A DNA stretch of 42,521 bases from a virus, in the IMG/VR virus record IMGVR_UViG_3300005526_000006, positions 1 to 42,521 of that record, one strand, 5' to 3'. This document shows, piece after piece, positions 1 to 8,656 of the stretch. How positions within the stretch are numbered: position 1 is the first letter of the stretch; each line of letters begins with the position of its first letter. The notes under the pieces were generated by a model. The model saw only the letters and a list, made by a program, of their open reading frames with translations. It did no database searches and was not told the origin of the DNA. The position numbers were made by a program, and so were the translations under genes.

Positions 1-30
1 GCGAAAGCTGAAGCCGCCGAAGCGCTGTCC
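1..30. repeat. Terminal direct repeat, left copy
   Basis: These 30 bases are identical to the last 30 bases of the window (42492-42521), and the reading frame continues across the join. The simplest reading is an assembly overlap of a circular or circularly permuted genome rather than a biological terminal repeat. Confidence 0.95.
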
Positions 31-282
31 GCCGCGGCAACCAAGGTTGATGAGCGTTCCACTGCCGAACAGCACGAGGCCCATCACGATAAGGTGAAGC
101 GAGCCCTTTCGGACATTCAGGCGGCACACGAAAAACTATTCAGCGCCCTGGGCGAAGCCGATCAGATGGATATGCCAACAACGTCACAATTTAGGAAGCA
201 AATGGATGTGGTCAAAGGGTTGGGACTGGAATGCGGCCGCAAAATCGCGGCACTCATAAGGTTGGAGCCTCCAAGCCCCTGA
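1..282 (+). CDS. Small head-region protein, C-terminal part (gene spans the cut)
   Basis: The frame is open from base 1, and joining it to 42453-42521 gives a 106-residue protein starting MSQQQTKAEARAEAKAEAAE. The N-terminus is Ala/Glu/Lys-rich and probably a long helix; the rest is charged and helical. It lies between the scaffold-like gene and the major capsid gene, where a head accessory or scaffold-related protein would be expected. I do not recognise the family. The internal GTG at 94 would be a false start caused by the cut. It ends 33 bp before the capsid gene. Confidence 0.8.
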   Translation, partial: AKAEAAEALSAAATKVDERSTAEQHEAHHDKVKRALSDIQAAHEKLFSALGEADQMDMPTTSQFRKQMDVVKGLGLECGRKIAALIRLEPPSP

Positions 283-315
283 TTTACGAAAGTCGAAAAC
301 CACCGCTAAAAATCT

Positions 316-1302
316 ATGGCAGACTCATTCTTAACACTCCTCGACATCACCAAGATGAATGGCACCGACCCGGCAGTCGGCATCATCGAGGAAGTCCGAA
401 CTTTCGCGCCTGAAGCCAATGTGATTGGCGGCAGGACAATCCGCGGCACGACCTACAAGGGTCTTGTGCGGACTGCGCTTCCAAGTGCTCCGACATTCCG
501 TCGCGCCAACGAAGGCACTGCGGTTGCAAAGAGCAACTGGGACCAACGCGTGAATCAATGCTTTTTCTTCGACGGCCAAATGCGCGTCGACGAAGCGGTG
601 TTGGACGCTTCCGAGTTCGGCCCGGAATGGGCGCTGGCCAACGAAGCCTCGGGCATCATTCGCCAGAAGCTTATTGCCCTAGGCACGCAGGTTTATTACG
701 GCAACCCCAGCACGACCGACTTTGGTTTCGCCGGCCTGACTTACCTTTACGACCCCGCCGCGATGGAAATTACCGCGAACGCGACGGGCTCACTTGGGGC
801 CACTACCTCGAGCGCATGGCTTGTGGTAAACATGCCAGATTCGGTCGAGTTCATTTACGGCAACAATCAGGGGTTGCAGTTGAAGCAGTGGGTTCCGCAA
901 TATATCAGCGCGACCAATTCGCAGTATCGCGCCTTCCTGAACAACCTCAGCGGCTACGTCGGCCTCTCCTTCAATTACACCAAGGCTGCTTGCCGAATCA
1001 AAAACCTCGTATCGTTCGGGACCGCCAGTAATACCGGGTTGACCGATGCGCTAGTAGCCCGTGCGCTCGCACTATTCCCCGTCGGCACTGTTCCAACTCA
1101 CTTGTTCTGTAACCGTGCGCAACGGCTTTACTTGCAGCTCTCGCGTTCCCCGGTTTACGGCACCACTGGCGGCAGCGCAATCACCGCGACGGATGCCCTC
1201 AAGTTCTCGACCGTGCCGATGGAATCCAACGGAATCCCGCTGCACGTCACCGATTCGCTAATTCAGACCGAAACCGCAACTGCCGCCGGAACGCCTTACT
1301 AA
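316..1302 (+). CDS. Major capsid protein
   Basis: This 328-residue protein is the likely shell subunit of the head. The N-terminus (MADSFLTLLDITKMNGTD) and the following segment IRGTTYKGLVRTALPS around residues 43-58 resemble a family of phage capsid proteins I know from siphophages. It has no signal peptide or membrane segment. Its position is diagnostic: portal, S49 protease and coiled-coil scaffold lie upstream and a cement-like protein lies directly downstream. An HK97-type fold is inferred from this context, not seen directly. The start is ATG 33 bp after the previous stop, with no clear Shine-Dalgarno but an A-rich leader. Confidence 0.8.
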   Translation: MADSFLTLLDITKMNGTDPAVGIIEEVRTFAPEANVIGGRTIRGTTYKGLVRTALPSAPTFRRANEGTAVAKSNWDQRVNQCFFFDGQMRVDEAVLDASEFGPEWALANEASGIIRQKLIALGTQVYYGNPSTTDFGFAGLTYLYDPAAMEITANATGSLGATTSSAWLVVNMPDSVEFIYGNNQGLQLKQWVPQYISATNSQYRAFLNNLSGYVGLSFNYTKAACRIKNLVSFGTASNTGLTDALVARALALFPVGTVPTHLFCNRAQRLYLQLSRSPVYGTTGGSAITATDALKFSTVPMESNGIPLHVTDSLIQTETATAAGTPY

Positions 1303-1310
1303 CACAATTT

Positions 1311-1715
1311 ATGGCAACTCAAGTTCTTAACACACGCCTACTTCGTGATTCGGGCCTATCCGTCACCAAGGCGCTGCCTAACAACACCAACAATACCAGC
1401 GATGCCATCGACATCGGCAGCGGACCATTCAACCCCGAGGAAATCGAGATTGAAGTTTCCGTGCCGGCCATCGCGGCGCACACAACAGCGAACAATTTGC
1501 AGATTCAGCTTTACCACGGTGACGCTTCAAATTCGCTGGCGGTCACTACGCCATTGATTGAAGTGGACGTGCTTGGGGTTGTATCCACCGGGAGCGTAGC
1601 AACGGTGAAGCGTTTCAAGTTGCCGCCCGGAACCAAGCGTTACATCGCGTTCCACAATATCGCCACCACCGACGATTGCTCCGCGGTGTCTGCGACGTAT
1701 TCGATTTTGGTCTGA
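1311..1715 (+). CDS. Bbp16-like capsid cement protein (putative)
   Basis: The 134-residue product looks beta-rich. It has an early SDAIDIGSG segment, a central hydrophobic strand region (NLQIQLYHGD) and a late LPPGTKRYIAFHN segment. This order matches the Bbp16 family of head decoration proteins, which stabilise the capsid from outside; the family assignment is from memory and is moderate. It starts 8 bp after the capsid stop and is followed by a hairpin terminator, so capsid and cement probably end one transcription unit and are made in similar amounts. Confidence 0.6.
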   Translation: MATQVLNTRLLRDSGLSVTKALPNNTNNTSDAIDIGSGPFNPEEIEIEVSVPAIAAHTTANNLQIQLYHGDASNSLAVTTPLIEVDVLGVVSTGSVATVKRFKLPPGTKRYIAFHNIATTDDCSAVSATYSILV

Positions 1716-1735
1716 TTTGTTTTGGGTTGTGGCTG

Positions 1736-1768
1736 AAGGCCGATCGGCAATTGTCGGTCGGCCTTTTT
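1736..1768 (+). terminator. Rho-independent terminator after the capsid/cement genes
   Basis: AAGGCCGA (1736-1743) pairs perfectly with TCGGCCTT (1758-1765) around a 14-base loop, and the stem runs into a TTTTT tract (1764-1768). It lies in the 64-bp gap between the cement gene and the next gene. It probably limits read-through from the highly expressed head genes into the connector and tail genes. Confidence 0.8.
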
Positions 1769-1779
1769 AATTTGAAAAT

Positions 1780-2184
1780 ATGAAAAGATTCATCGTCTTT
1801 TGCGGAGCCCTGGTGCTTTTGGTTGCGGCCGTATTCCTTTCCAAGTCAGACGCGACCAGCTTTCCGACCGGGATGCGCGCCGACACTATAAACTCAACAA
1901 TCCTCACCGCATCCGGGACCACAACCACGAACAAGGTCGGAACCGGACTCTATGTCGAAGGCGTATTGAATCACAGTTTCCAATGCGTAAACTCCGGGGC
2001 GGCTGCGCAGCAATTCATCATTGATTGGAGCCTGGACAATACGAACTTCGTCCCCATTTCCACAAACGCGGTGGCTGCTACTTCGACGGCGGGGATTACC
2101 TCAATCGGCAAATACGCTTACGTGCGCGCGCGGCAGCTTGGGACAAATGACGCAATGGCCGTGATTTATCTCGGGGGGAATTAG
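1780..2184 (+). CDS. Secreted beta-rich protein of unknown function
   Basis: The 134-residue product starts with a classic Sec signal peptide: MKR, a hydrophobic stretch of about 17 residues, then a plausible cleavage site at SDA/TS near residue 26. The mature part is short, Ser/Thr/Asn-rich and probably all beta. A secreted protein between the capsid cement and connector genes is odd. It may be a late-expressed envelope or surface protein, or a decoration protein with an exported form. The gene begins 10 bp after the terminator and abuts the next gene. I do not recognise a family. Confidence 0.75.
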   Translation: MKRFIVFCGALVLLVAAVFLSKSDATSFPTGMRADTINSTILTASGTTTTNKVGTGLYVEGVLNHSFQCVNSGAAAQQFIIDWSLDNTNFVPISTNAVAATSTAGITSIGKYAYVRARQLGTNDAMAVIYLGGN

Positions 2185-2517
2185 GTGCCCACCGACATCC
2201 TAAGCCTCCTTGAGTATGAGCTTCAGCGTGCCAGCCTTGAGCTTGGTGCGGCTTCAGGTAATGCAACCTTCACTTGGAATGGTGCTGAGTATCCCTGCAC
2301 CTACGTTCGCGTCCAGCAGGAGTATTTGAATCCTGGTGGCGAGTCTCCGATTGGCGACTTGCAGCTAACGGTGCAAAGGAAAAACCTTCCGACAGTTGGA
2401 CCAGAATTGCATCAGCAAGTCACCTTCGAGGCTGTCGTTTACGAAATCCAGATAATCAAAGACGGCTCTGGCGGTTCACTTGTTTACACCTGCTGGCGTC
2501 CAGGAAAGGGTCTATAA
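2185..2517 (+). CDS. Head-tail connector/head-closure protein (putative)
   Basis: The 110-residue product begins with GTG directly after the previous TAG. It looks like a small beta-barrel: ATFTWNGAEYPCTYV around residues 28-42 and a closing VYEIQIIKDGSGGSLVYTC segment. Small proteins like this between the capsid and the tail-completion genes are usually head-closure or adaptor proteins. That assignment rests on size and position, not on a recognised motif. Confidence 0.5.
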   Translation: MPTDILSLLEYELQRASLELGAASGNATFTWNGAEYPCTYVRVQQEYLNPGGESPIGDLQLTVQRKNLPTVGPELHQQVTFEAVVYEIQIIKDGSGGSLVYTCWRPGKGL

Positions 2518-2552
2518 CCGGCTCGCTCGACACTTCCAAGTATGAGGCCGAG

Positions 2553-3212
2553 GTGAAGAAGCTTTTGGCCGAGTGCTATTCAAGCGCATGGCCCCGGACG
2601 GTAAACAAGCACGCTTTCTATACCGCGCTCGGTGCGCTTAATGAAACTCCGGTTGTCCCAGGCTTAAAGATTGCCGCCGAATTGGGGCGCGAGATAACCG
2701 CCAAACGCAAAGACGGTCGAAGCGGTCTTGTCCCGGTCGGTTTCGTAATCGCAGCCAAACGGGCTTCCAAGAAATTCGGCGCAATTCGCGCCATCCGCAC
2801 TTGGCAAGCGATACAGTCAAAGCGCGGATTCAATGGTCGCAAGTTCTGGCAGGCGGCCATAGACCAGAAGCTGAAATCCATGTTCGGCGGCCGTCGGAAG
2901 TCCGCGGCTTTCATCCGGGCTGGCTGGGCGGCGGTCCTTACGCAACTCGGGCCGTTAATCGGCGGGCGGTATAATCGCGGAATTGCCCCAAACGTGCGGG
3001 GAGCCTTCAAGGGAAGCGTAAAACCCGCCACGGCGAACAATCTTAACTGCACCATCATCAATACAGCCCAATCGCGCTCAGAACACCGCAGCGGGCTAAT
3101 CCGCTACGGCGAACCAGCTTTACAGCGCGGGATTGACAAAGAAGCCAACAATATGGCGAAGTATTTGGAAGAGGAGATGGCCAAGCCGGTCTTTGAGTTC
3201 AACCGACGCTAA
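2553..3212 (+). CDS. Minor head-tail protein (putative neck/tail completion)
   Basis: The 219-residue product is basic (many Arg/Lys) with Trp-rich helical segments such as KFWQAAIDQKLKSMF. Large basic proteins between the adaptor and the tail terminator are typical neck proteins of siphophages. The start is uncertain. GTG at 2553 has GAGG five bases upstream, but the frame is open further upstream and reads a plausible sequence (GSLDTSKYEAE) before it, so translation may begin at a non-standard codon near 2514. It overlaps the next gene by one base. Confidence 0.55.
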   Translation: MKKLLAECYSSAWPRTVNKHAFYTALGALNETPVVPGLKIAAELGREITAKRKDGRSGLVPVGFVIAAKRASKKFGAIRAIRTWQAIQSKRGFNGRKFWQAAIDQKLKSMFGGRRKSAAFIRAGWAAVLTQLGPLIGGRYNRGIAPNVRGAFKGSVKPATANNLNCTIINTAQSRSEHRSGLIRYGEPALQRGIDKEANNMAKYLEEEMAKPVFEFNRR

Positions 3213-3709
3213 TGGCCTTTTCCCTATCAGTCGTTGACCGCGTTTTAGCCGCTTACATCATAAACGGTGGGGCTGGCACATCTCTGGACGTTTTGCCCGC
3301 GAAGGCGAGTCTTGAAAAGACTCCCCCGGTAACAGTCTGCTACTGCCACTCAGGCGAACCACCGGACTTCGATCCCTACTCTGGTAATCTAATGGTGCAA
3401 GGCTATGTCGAGGTTAGGACAAGCGGCATAATCCAGCCCTCAGCATCCGAGGACCGGCCGCGCAACGATGCTGAGTCTCGCACCGACGCCACGTTTAAGC
3501 TGTTCCGGTTCACTGACAACAATACCGGCGAAGGATTGGGCGAAGCGATTACCCAGGCGCGCGGCGGCGAGACAGCCACGATTATAAACGCTCGCGTAAA
3601 GGAAGTCAGCCAGGGCTTCAATCCGGTTCATCCAAACCGCAACCTTGGCAACATTTGGGTGGACTGCATACACCTGGAAATGCTCGTCAGTCCCGGGGAT
3701 ACATCCTGA
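3212..3709 (+). CDS. Tail terminator-like protein (putative)
   Basis: The 165-residue product follows the neck protein with a TAATG overlap at 3210-3214 and precedes the putative tail tube gene. That is the usual slot of the tail terminator that caps the tail and joins it to the head. The sequence mixes helix and strand, with MVQGYVEVRTSG near the middle and VDCIHLEMLVSPG at the end, as in small terminator folds. The function is inferred from order and size. Confidence 0.5.
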   Translation: MAFSLSVVDRVLAAYIINGGAGTSLDVLPAKASLEKTPPVTVCYCHSGEPPDFDPYSGNLMVQGYVEVRTSGIIQPSASEDRPRNDAESRTDATFKLFRFTDNNTGEGLGEAITQARGGETATIINARVKEVSQGFNPVHPNRNLGNIWVDCIHLEMLVSPGDTS

Positions 3710-3711
3710 TT

Positions 3712-3742
3712 GTTGACGCCTTGCCATTTCCGATATGGCAAG
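3712..3742 (+). promoter_or_regulatory. GTTGAC motif plus hairpin over a start codon (copy A)
   Basis: GTTGAC starts at 3712. Eight-base arms CTTGCCAT (3720-3727) and ATGGCAAG (3735-3742) pair perfectly around a 7-base loop, and the 3' arm begins exactly at the ATG of the next gene. The same GTTGAC at a similar distance occurs before the starts at 8657, 35917 and 41974. It could act as a promoter -35 element, a translation-control hairpin, or both. Confidence 0.45.
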
Positions 3743-4172
3743 CGAAGTCCAAAACGGCAAGGGCACTCTATTTGGCATTACCAATTCGGGAAGCCCGATC
3801 AGCATGACCGGCTATGCCACTTTCATTTTGGACACCGCCAAAGGCGCTCACAAATTCAAGCTGACCGCAATCGAGGACGAAAACGAATTTGATACCACGC
3901 TGATTGCGACAAACAGCCACATCGAACTAGACATCACCTGGACCCCATCTGGCGCAACGCGCGCAGCGGCTGCGGCGACTGCTGCTTTCCTGCTCCCACT
4001 CGCCAAGGTCACACTCGCCAACTTCAAAGTGTCCGCCTTCAACGGTGATTATGTGTATGTCGGCGACGAATCAATCGACCTTTCTCATGGCGCAGGGAAG
4101 ATGAGTTTGAAGGTGCGCAAGTACGACGATTCCACGCAGAACACCAGCCTAACCACAACCGTCACCGGCTAA
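3735..4172 (+). CDS. Major tail tube protein (putative)
   Basis: The 145-residue product is beta-rich. It has ISMTGYATFILDTAKGAHKF around residues 20-39, a strand-helix centre, and a C-terminal KMSLKVRKYDDSTQNTS segment. Size, predicted fold and place (after the tail terminator, before the chaperone slot and tape measure) fit a small tail tube subunit. No motif proves it. Its start codon lies in the 3' arm of a perfect hairpin, suggesting translational control of an abundant protein. Confidence 0.55.
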   Translation: MASEVQNGKGTLFGITNSGSPISMTGYATFILDTAKGAHKFKLTAIEDENEFDTTLIATNSHIELDITWTPSGATRAAAAATAAFLLPLAKVTLANFKVSAFNGDYVYVGDESIDLSHGAGKMSLKVRKYDDSTQNTSLTTTVTG

Positions 4173-4181
4173 TAGGTTTTT

Positions 4182-4574
4182 ATGGCAAACGTAGTCAATT
4201 TCACTCTGACACTGGGGCTTACCGCAACCCGGGCTCACCCATCAATGTCCCTGAGCTGGACACTGCCGCAGACGGGAACTAATTACGTCCAGGAAACTCA
4301 AATCATCGGAACCGCTGTCGTAGCATTGGACATCGGGACCGCCGGATCTGTTACGAGCCTTGGATGGCTCCTAGTCGAAAACCTCGACACCACCCACTCC
4401 GTAACGGTTTATTCCGACAGCGGCGGCACTAACAAATTAGCGTCGATACCCGCGGCCCCATCTGCGAGTTCAACGTCCGGGGCAATCGTCATGGTTCCAG
4501 CCTCGACTACAACTATCTACGTGAACGCATCGGGGGCCGGAACCCAAATTCAATTACTGGCCATCGAGACTTAA
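4182..4574 (+). CDS. Beta-rich structural protein of unknown function
   Basis: The 130-residue product is Ser/Thr/Ala-rich and probably all beta, with TSLGWLLVENLDTTHSVTVY near the middle and VPASTTTIYVNASG near the end. The pattern resembles small decoration or tail-tube-associated proteins that give spatial averages of a field in phage fibres, but I recognise no family. It starts 9 bp after the putative tube gene with a run of Ts before the ATG and no Shine-Dalgarno. It lacks a signal peptide, unlike the similar-sized gene at 1780. Confidence 0.65.
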   Translation: MANVVNFTLTLGLTATRAHPSMSLSWTLPQTGTNYVQETQIIGTAVVALDIGTAGSVTSLGWLLVENLDTTHSVTVYSDSGGTNKLASIPAAPSASSTSGAIVMVPASTTTIYVNASGAGTQIQLLAIET

Positions 4575-4596
4575 CCGCCAGGACGTTTTCAATTTT

Positions 4597-5187
4597 ATGC
4601 ACGAGCGGCTTTTATCTGAGGCCGCATGGCCAAGCCCGAAAGTTGTCATGGGGATGCTTCTGCGTCCCTACTCGCTCGGCCACGAATTACGCCTCACCGC
4701 ACTAAACAACCCTTTGGCCGACGTTGATTCCGGCACAGCGGAAAACATAGCCGAAGCGGTCCTAATCTGTTCCCAGTCCTGGCGCGAGGCTGAGAAGATG
4801 CCTTTCGACTCGCTGCTTGGCTTAAAACTGTGGCTGTGGCGATGGCGAGCACACAAGCTGGATTTCAGAGCGGAGATAAAGAAATTCGTTGAATACCGAA
4901 AAGCTGGGACTGTCGAGTTTCCAATTTCAGATGTGCCCGAAGCTTCACGATCTCCCTCGCGCATCCCCGGCTGCCCCTTCCTGCTCCGGTTGCACCAATG
5001 GCTCATGCTCCATCTGAGACTTAGCGAGGCTGAAGCGTGGGACTATCCGTACGGATTGGCTAAATGCCGATGGGCTTGTTACTGGGAGCAGGAAGCTGGT
5101 TTGAAAATCTACAACGCGCACGATGAGGAGTTTGACGCATTTGTGCTCGAGCAAGAAAAGAAAGGAGCGGAACAGTGCCGACATTAA
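4597..5187 (+). CDS. Tail assembly chaperone-position protein (putative)
   Basis: The 196-residue product is helical and Trp-rich (LKLWLWRWR near residue 80; WDYPYGLAKCRWACYWEQE in the C-terminal third). It sits directly before the tape measure gene, where siphophages usually encode tail assembly chaperones that protect the tape measure during assembly. I saw no classic slippery site for the frameshift found in many such genes, although I did not scan exhaustively. Its end overlaps the tape measure start by 13 bp, suggesting coupled translation. Confidence 0.55.
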   Translation: MHERLLSEAAWPSPKVVMGMLLRPYSLGHELRLTALNNPLADVDSGTAENIAEAVLICSQSWREAEKMPFDSLLGLKLWLWRWRAHKLDFRAEIKKFVEYRKAGTVEFPISDVPEASRSPSRIPGCPFLLRLHQWLMLHLRLSEAEAWDYPYGLAKCRWACYWEQEAGLKIYNAHDEEFDAFVLEQEKKGAEQCRH

Positions 5188-6506
5188 TGGCAATTCTAGG
5201 GCTGAACGCAAAGCCGTTTAATGACACGTTGCATGATTCGAGCCTTGCCGCGAAACGGTTCGGGAGAGAAACCGCTTCATCCATCGGCGAACTGGCGCTT
5301 GGCGCATTCGCGGGATTCAGCGCGGCGAGCATGGTTGAGCAAATGGTGGGAGTTGCTACCCGCGTAAAGGAATTGTCGGAACTGTTCCACGTTTCCACTG
5401 ACACTATTCAGATGTGGGACAAGGCCGCAATCCGCGTCGGACTCACGGCTGAAGATGTTGGCAATGCGATGAACCGGCTGAAGAAGGCGAGGGAGGCTGC
5501 TATTTCAAAAGGCGAAGTTGGCGGCTTTGGAGTTTTCGGATTAGGAATGGCGGATATAAAGAATCAGGCGCTGGACGCTGAAGGTATTTTGATGCGGATG
5601 CGGGAAGCGGCCGCCGGCCATCCACTCACCGACCAAGAAGATGTTGCGGGCATGGAGTTGATGGGCAAGAGCGGGGCAAAGATTCTTTCCGTGATGGAGC
5701 AGCTTAACAACCTCGGCCCCGTCCACCTGATTCCGAAAGATGACATAGATAATATTCACGAGGCTGAGCTTCGTCTCCGCGACTTAAAGAATGAACTCAC
5801 AATCGGAACCGCAAAGATAGTCGGCGAGACAGTCCCGGCGTTTGACAAGCTGGCGCGAAGGATTTCGGCAATAGGTGAGTTTATGGGCGGCAAGAGCAGC
5901 TTCAGCGAAATGATTAATCGCGGCTGGAAGATGGGTGCAGACGTTCCGAATATTCCAGCACCCACAACGGACCTGAAAGGCCGCCCACTCACCGGGCCAA
6001 AAGCGCAACCTGCCGCAGAAAGCGGCCTTAGCTTTTCCAGGACCACGACTGTCGATTTGAATAAAGATGCTGCCGAAATCGAAAAGCTTCGAACTCAGCT
6101 TGCCGAAAAGATTCTCCAAAATCAGATGAAGTCCATGACCGCAGCGGAGCGGGAATTGGAAATCAAAAAGCAGATTGCGGAGCACGAAAAGAAGGCGATG
6201 GAATTTCGATTTGGCGAAGGAGACGAAAAGAAAGCACTCCTTGAAGATTTGGAAGTTCAAAAGCTAAAGGGCGAAATGGCGACCAAAAAGGCGTCACACC
6301 AAAAGGAAGAAGGAGATTCATTGTCGAAATTCGGCGGCCACCTGCTCTTAGCCTCCGGTCCTGAAACCGCCGCAGCCAAGCTCGAGGAAAATACCCGCAA
6401 GAGCGAAGAACACTTGCGATTCATCGCGCAATGGGCCGCAGGGACTGGCTTAGGCAAAGGCCAATGGCACGCCTGGAGCAGATACAAAGACGGATTGGAG
6501 TTCTGA
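5175..6506 (+). CDS. Tape measure protein
   Basis: This 443-residue protein should set tail length and fill the tail tube. Gly/Ala-rich helices near the N-terminus (LALGAFAGFSAASMVEQM, residues 38-55), the VKELSELFHVSTDTIQMWDKAA segment that follows (residues 63-84), and a long charged helix around residues 290-375 are typical. At about 1.5 Angstrom per residue it predicts a tail of roughly 65 nm, which is short. GTG at 5175 has AAGGAG seven bases upstream; an in-frame ATG at 5187 overlaps the previous stop and is the alternative start. Confidence 0.75.
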   Translation: MPTLMAILGLNAKPFNDTLHDSSLAAKRFGRETASSIGELALGAFAGFSAASMVEQMVGVATRVKELSELFHVSTDTIQMWDKAAIRVGLTAEDVGNAMNRLKKAREAAISKGEVGGFGVFGLGMADIKNQALDAEGILMRMREAAAGHPLTDQEDVAGMELMGKSGAKILSVMEQLNNLGPVHLIPKDDIDNIHEAELRLRDLKNELTIGTAKIVGETVPAFDKLARRISAIGEFMGGKSSFSEMINRGWKMGADVPNIPAPTTDLKGRPLTGPKAQPAAESGLSFSRTTTVDLNKDAAEIEKLRTQLAEKILQNQMKSMTAAERELEIKKQIAEHEKKAMEFRFGEGDEKKALLEDLEVQKLKGEMATKKASHQKEEGDSLSKFGGHLLLASGPETAAAKLEENTRKSEEHLRFIAQWAAGTGLGKGQWHAWSRYKDGLEF

Positions 6507-7300
6507 TGGCAGGTCGCAAAATCATCATCAACGGCTCACTTGGACCAGTCGGCAGGCCCGCAAGCGTCGATTCCGATCCGGTGCGCGGGCTTGTCGTTAA
6601 TGAATCATTTCATGGGGCGGGGTTGCAAAGCCTTGCGGGTAAAGCTGCGGCTTATATGGCGCACGGGGTTGCATTCAGTTGGCACCTAAGCCCAGTCGTC
6701 TCAACAATTCAAGCAACGTATTCAGGAGGACAACTGGGTATGCCGGATGACGCGGCAATTAATTGGCAACTGCTCGGCAACGATGTCCAGGAGTCGATTT
6801 TCAAGAATCCTTTCGTGCTGCAAAACTGCAACGACTTTCCGACGCTATCGGATGATGTCAGGCAATGGCGTTCGCTATGGGACCAGGGCGATACAGATGG
6901 GGCTAACGCTTTTATAAATACTGCGATTGCGGCTGTCCCGGGAGAAGAAGGCGCGCTCCGTGCAATAATCCAGATGATTAAAAACGGCGAGACGCACTTC
7001 GGCGTGGCCGGTTACGTCCTTAAGCGCACGCATTCAATCTCAAATTTCTTCAGCGGAACAATCCCCGGCGATGCAGCCGCGGAAAAGTTGCTGACCACTG
7101 CGACTATACTTGGATTCGGATTGCCGGGGCCGCTGATTGCCAAGATTGGCAGCATCGCCGCACCGCCGTTCAGCGCGCCATACGATTGGACCTGGAGGCA
7201 ATTACCATCGCAACTTGTCACGAGCGCCAGAAATCGCGTTGAAGTCTCAACCGAATGGCAGCTCGGACTCTGGAACACGAACCTTTACGCCTACGCCTAA
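6506..7300 (+). CDS. Tail-tip protein (putative distal tail component)
   Basis: The 264-residue product starts at ATG 6506, overlapping the tape measure TGA by one base (TGATG); the longer open frame upstream lies inside the tape measure gene. It contains no recognisable enzymatic motif. It has GIN/GSLGPVG turns at the N-terminus, a helical centre and a C-terminus rich in Trp/Tyr (YDWTWRQLPSQ, EWQLGLWNTNLYAYA). Genes directly after the tape measure usually encode distal tail or hub proteins, which is the basis for the call. Confidence 0.5.
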   Translation: MAGRKIIINGSLGPVGRPASVDSDPVRGLVVNESFHGAGLQSLAGKAAAYMAHGVAFSWHLSPVVSTIQATYSGGQLGMPDDAAINWQLLGNDVQESIFKNPFVLQNCNDFPTLSDDVRQWRSLWDQGDTDGANAFINTAIAAVPGEEGALRAIIQMIKNGETHFGVAGYVLKRTHSISNFFSGTIPGDAAAEKLLTTATILGFGLPGPLIAKIGSIAAPPFSAPYDWTWRQLPSQLVTSARNRVEVSTEWQLGLWNTNLYAYA

Positions 7301-7897
7301 ATGTCCATACAAGCACCCAAGCGTCCCGACGGTTCTAACCCTGAGGCGCTTTACGCACAGTTCTCGCATGAGTCCATTTCGCACGTTCTGAGATTGCAAA
7401 GGGTGGCGGGGACTGGGATGCGGAACACCACGCAAGGGCTTGCGGTCATCCCCGACCAAACTTCGATGGCATCTGGCGCAGTCGTTAAAATGTATCTGCT
7501 GCGCGATGTCAAAGGCGATTACCTGGTTGCGCATTCATGGGACGGAGATACCGAGGGAACGCAGGATATTTACATCGCAAAGGAACCCGAACACCGCGAA
7601 AGCGTCACCGATGAAACAATCCTTGGGGTTGACCATACCTTCACATACTCCGATGGGCCAAGTGAGGACTGGGACGTTGAAACCGCGGCGCGATTCAATC
7701 GTGTGCGCCACGATAACGACGGAAGCACGACCGAGGACCAGCGCATCGTCCCGCCCTGGAAAGATGGCCTGGTTATTCATGCCATAACGGCGAGGACGGA
7801 CGCCACTCGGCCGACATCCGATGACGATGACACGCCTATAAAGATAGGGCTTCTGATTATCGGCCGTTCCTGCCAATGGGCTAAAAAGCGCGGATGA
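7301..7897 (+). CDS. Tail-tip/baseplate-type protein of unknown function
   Basis: The 198-residue product starts immediately after the previous stop and overlaps the next gene by ATGA. It looks largely beta, with VVKMYLLRDVKGDYLVAHSW around residues 61-80, a charged linker of DDD residues near position 177, and a hydrophobic C-terminus. Its place in a coupled run after the tape measure suggests a tail-tip subunit; no family is recognised. Confidence 0.6.
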   Translation: MSIQAPKRPDGSNPEALYAQFSHESISHVLRLQRVAGTGMRNTTQGLAVIPDQTSMASGAVVKMYLLRDVKGDYLVAHSWDGDTEGTQDIYIAKEPEHRESVTDETILGVDHTFTYSDGPSEDWDVETAARFNRVRHDNDGSTTEDQRIVPPWKDGLVIHAITARTDATRPTSDDDDTPIKIGLLIIGRSCQWAKKRG

Positions 7898-8625
7898 GCC
7901 ACGTCCTTTCATCGGAGAGTGCGCACCATTGCGGAACGGAAAGCACCCATCATGTTTTATCGGGTGCTGGCACAATCAATTTAAGCACGGACAAATCTTC
8001 AATTCTCGTTGGCGAAAAGTTCCAATTCATCGTCACCTCCACGGATTTAGAAACCCCAAGTGTCGCCATTGATGAAATATTCCCTGGCGTTAGGCTGAGC
8101 GTTGCGACCGTCTCACTCGATGGGGTGGGCGCTGGTTCGGTCGCGTACGTCTCTGGAATTTTGCCAGCAAACCCGGCCCTGATCTCTAGCTTGGACATCG
8201 GCCCAGACTTCCAATTCATTGGACATTCCCCAGGCGCCGACGATTCCAATGTGGTTCATATGGTCATCACAGACCCCGGGCTCTTTCATTGCGACGGGGG
8301 TTTTATTTCCTGGGTAAATGCAGCCGCTGGAATCTCTGCGACTGGGACATTGACCGGCTCCGCGGCATTTCTAAGCGGTGGGCTCGGGGTGACATCGGCG
8401 GGATACACCGACACCGGATCAAGCCTGCTGGTATGGCAAGTGCCAAGGGATTCATTCGGCGTTTGGCACGACACCTCGGGGGCCTGGCAGATGGATGGGC
8501 TTGGACTTCTTTACGTGAAGCACGACGACAGCTATGGCATCCACTGCCCGCGCGGGCTTTATGATAAGACCGGCGATCTCGGATTCTACCCGGGCGCGCC
8601 GGCCACGCTTACGCTTTTGCCATAA
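7894..8625 (+). CDS. Tail-tip protein with Ig-like features (putative)
   Basis: The 243-residue product is coupled to the previous gene by ATGA at 7894. The segment GAGTINLSTDKSSILVGEKF (residues 25-44) followed by alternating strands resembles an Ig-like fold. The C-terminal third has short Gly/Asp turns and aromatic residues (GVWHDTSGAWQMDGLG). The N-terminus has several His and Cys residues that could bind a metal. It is probably part of the tail tip or a fibre attachment protein. This is inferred from position. Confidence 0.55.
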   Translation: MSHVLSSESAHHCGTESTHHVLSGAGTINLSTDKSSILVGEKFQFIVTSTDLETPSVAIDEIFPGVRLSVATVSLDGVGAGSVAYVSGILPANPALISSLDIGPDFQFIGHSPGADDSNVVHMVITDPGLFHCDGGFISWVNAAAGISATGTLTGSAAFLSGGLGVTSAGYTDTGSSLLVWQVPRDSFGVWHDTSGAWQMDGLGLLYVKHDDSYGIHCPRGLYDKTGDLGFYPGAPATLTLLP

Positions 8626-8656
8626 CCAAAGGTTGACAAGACGCCAATGGAGGACA

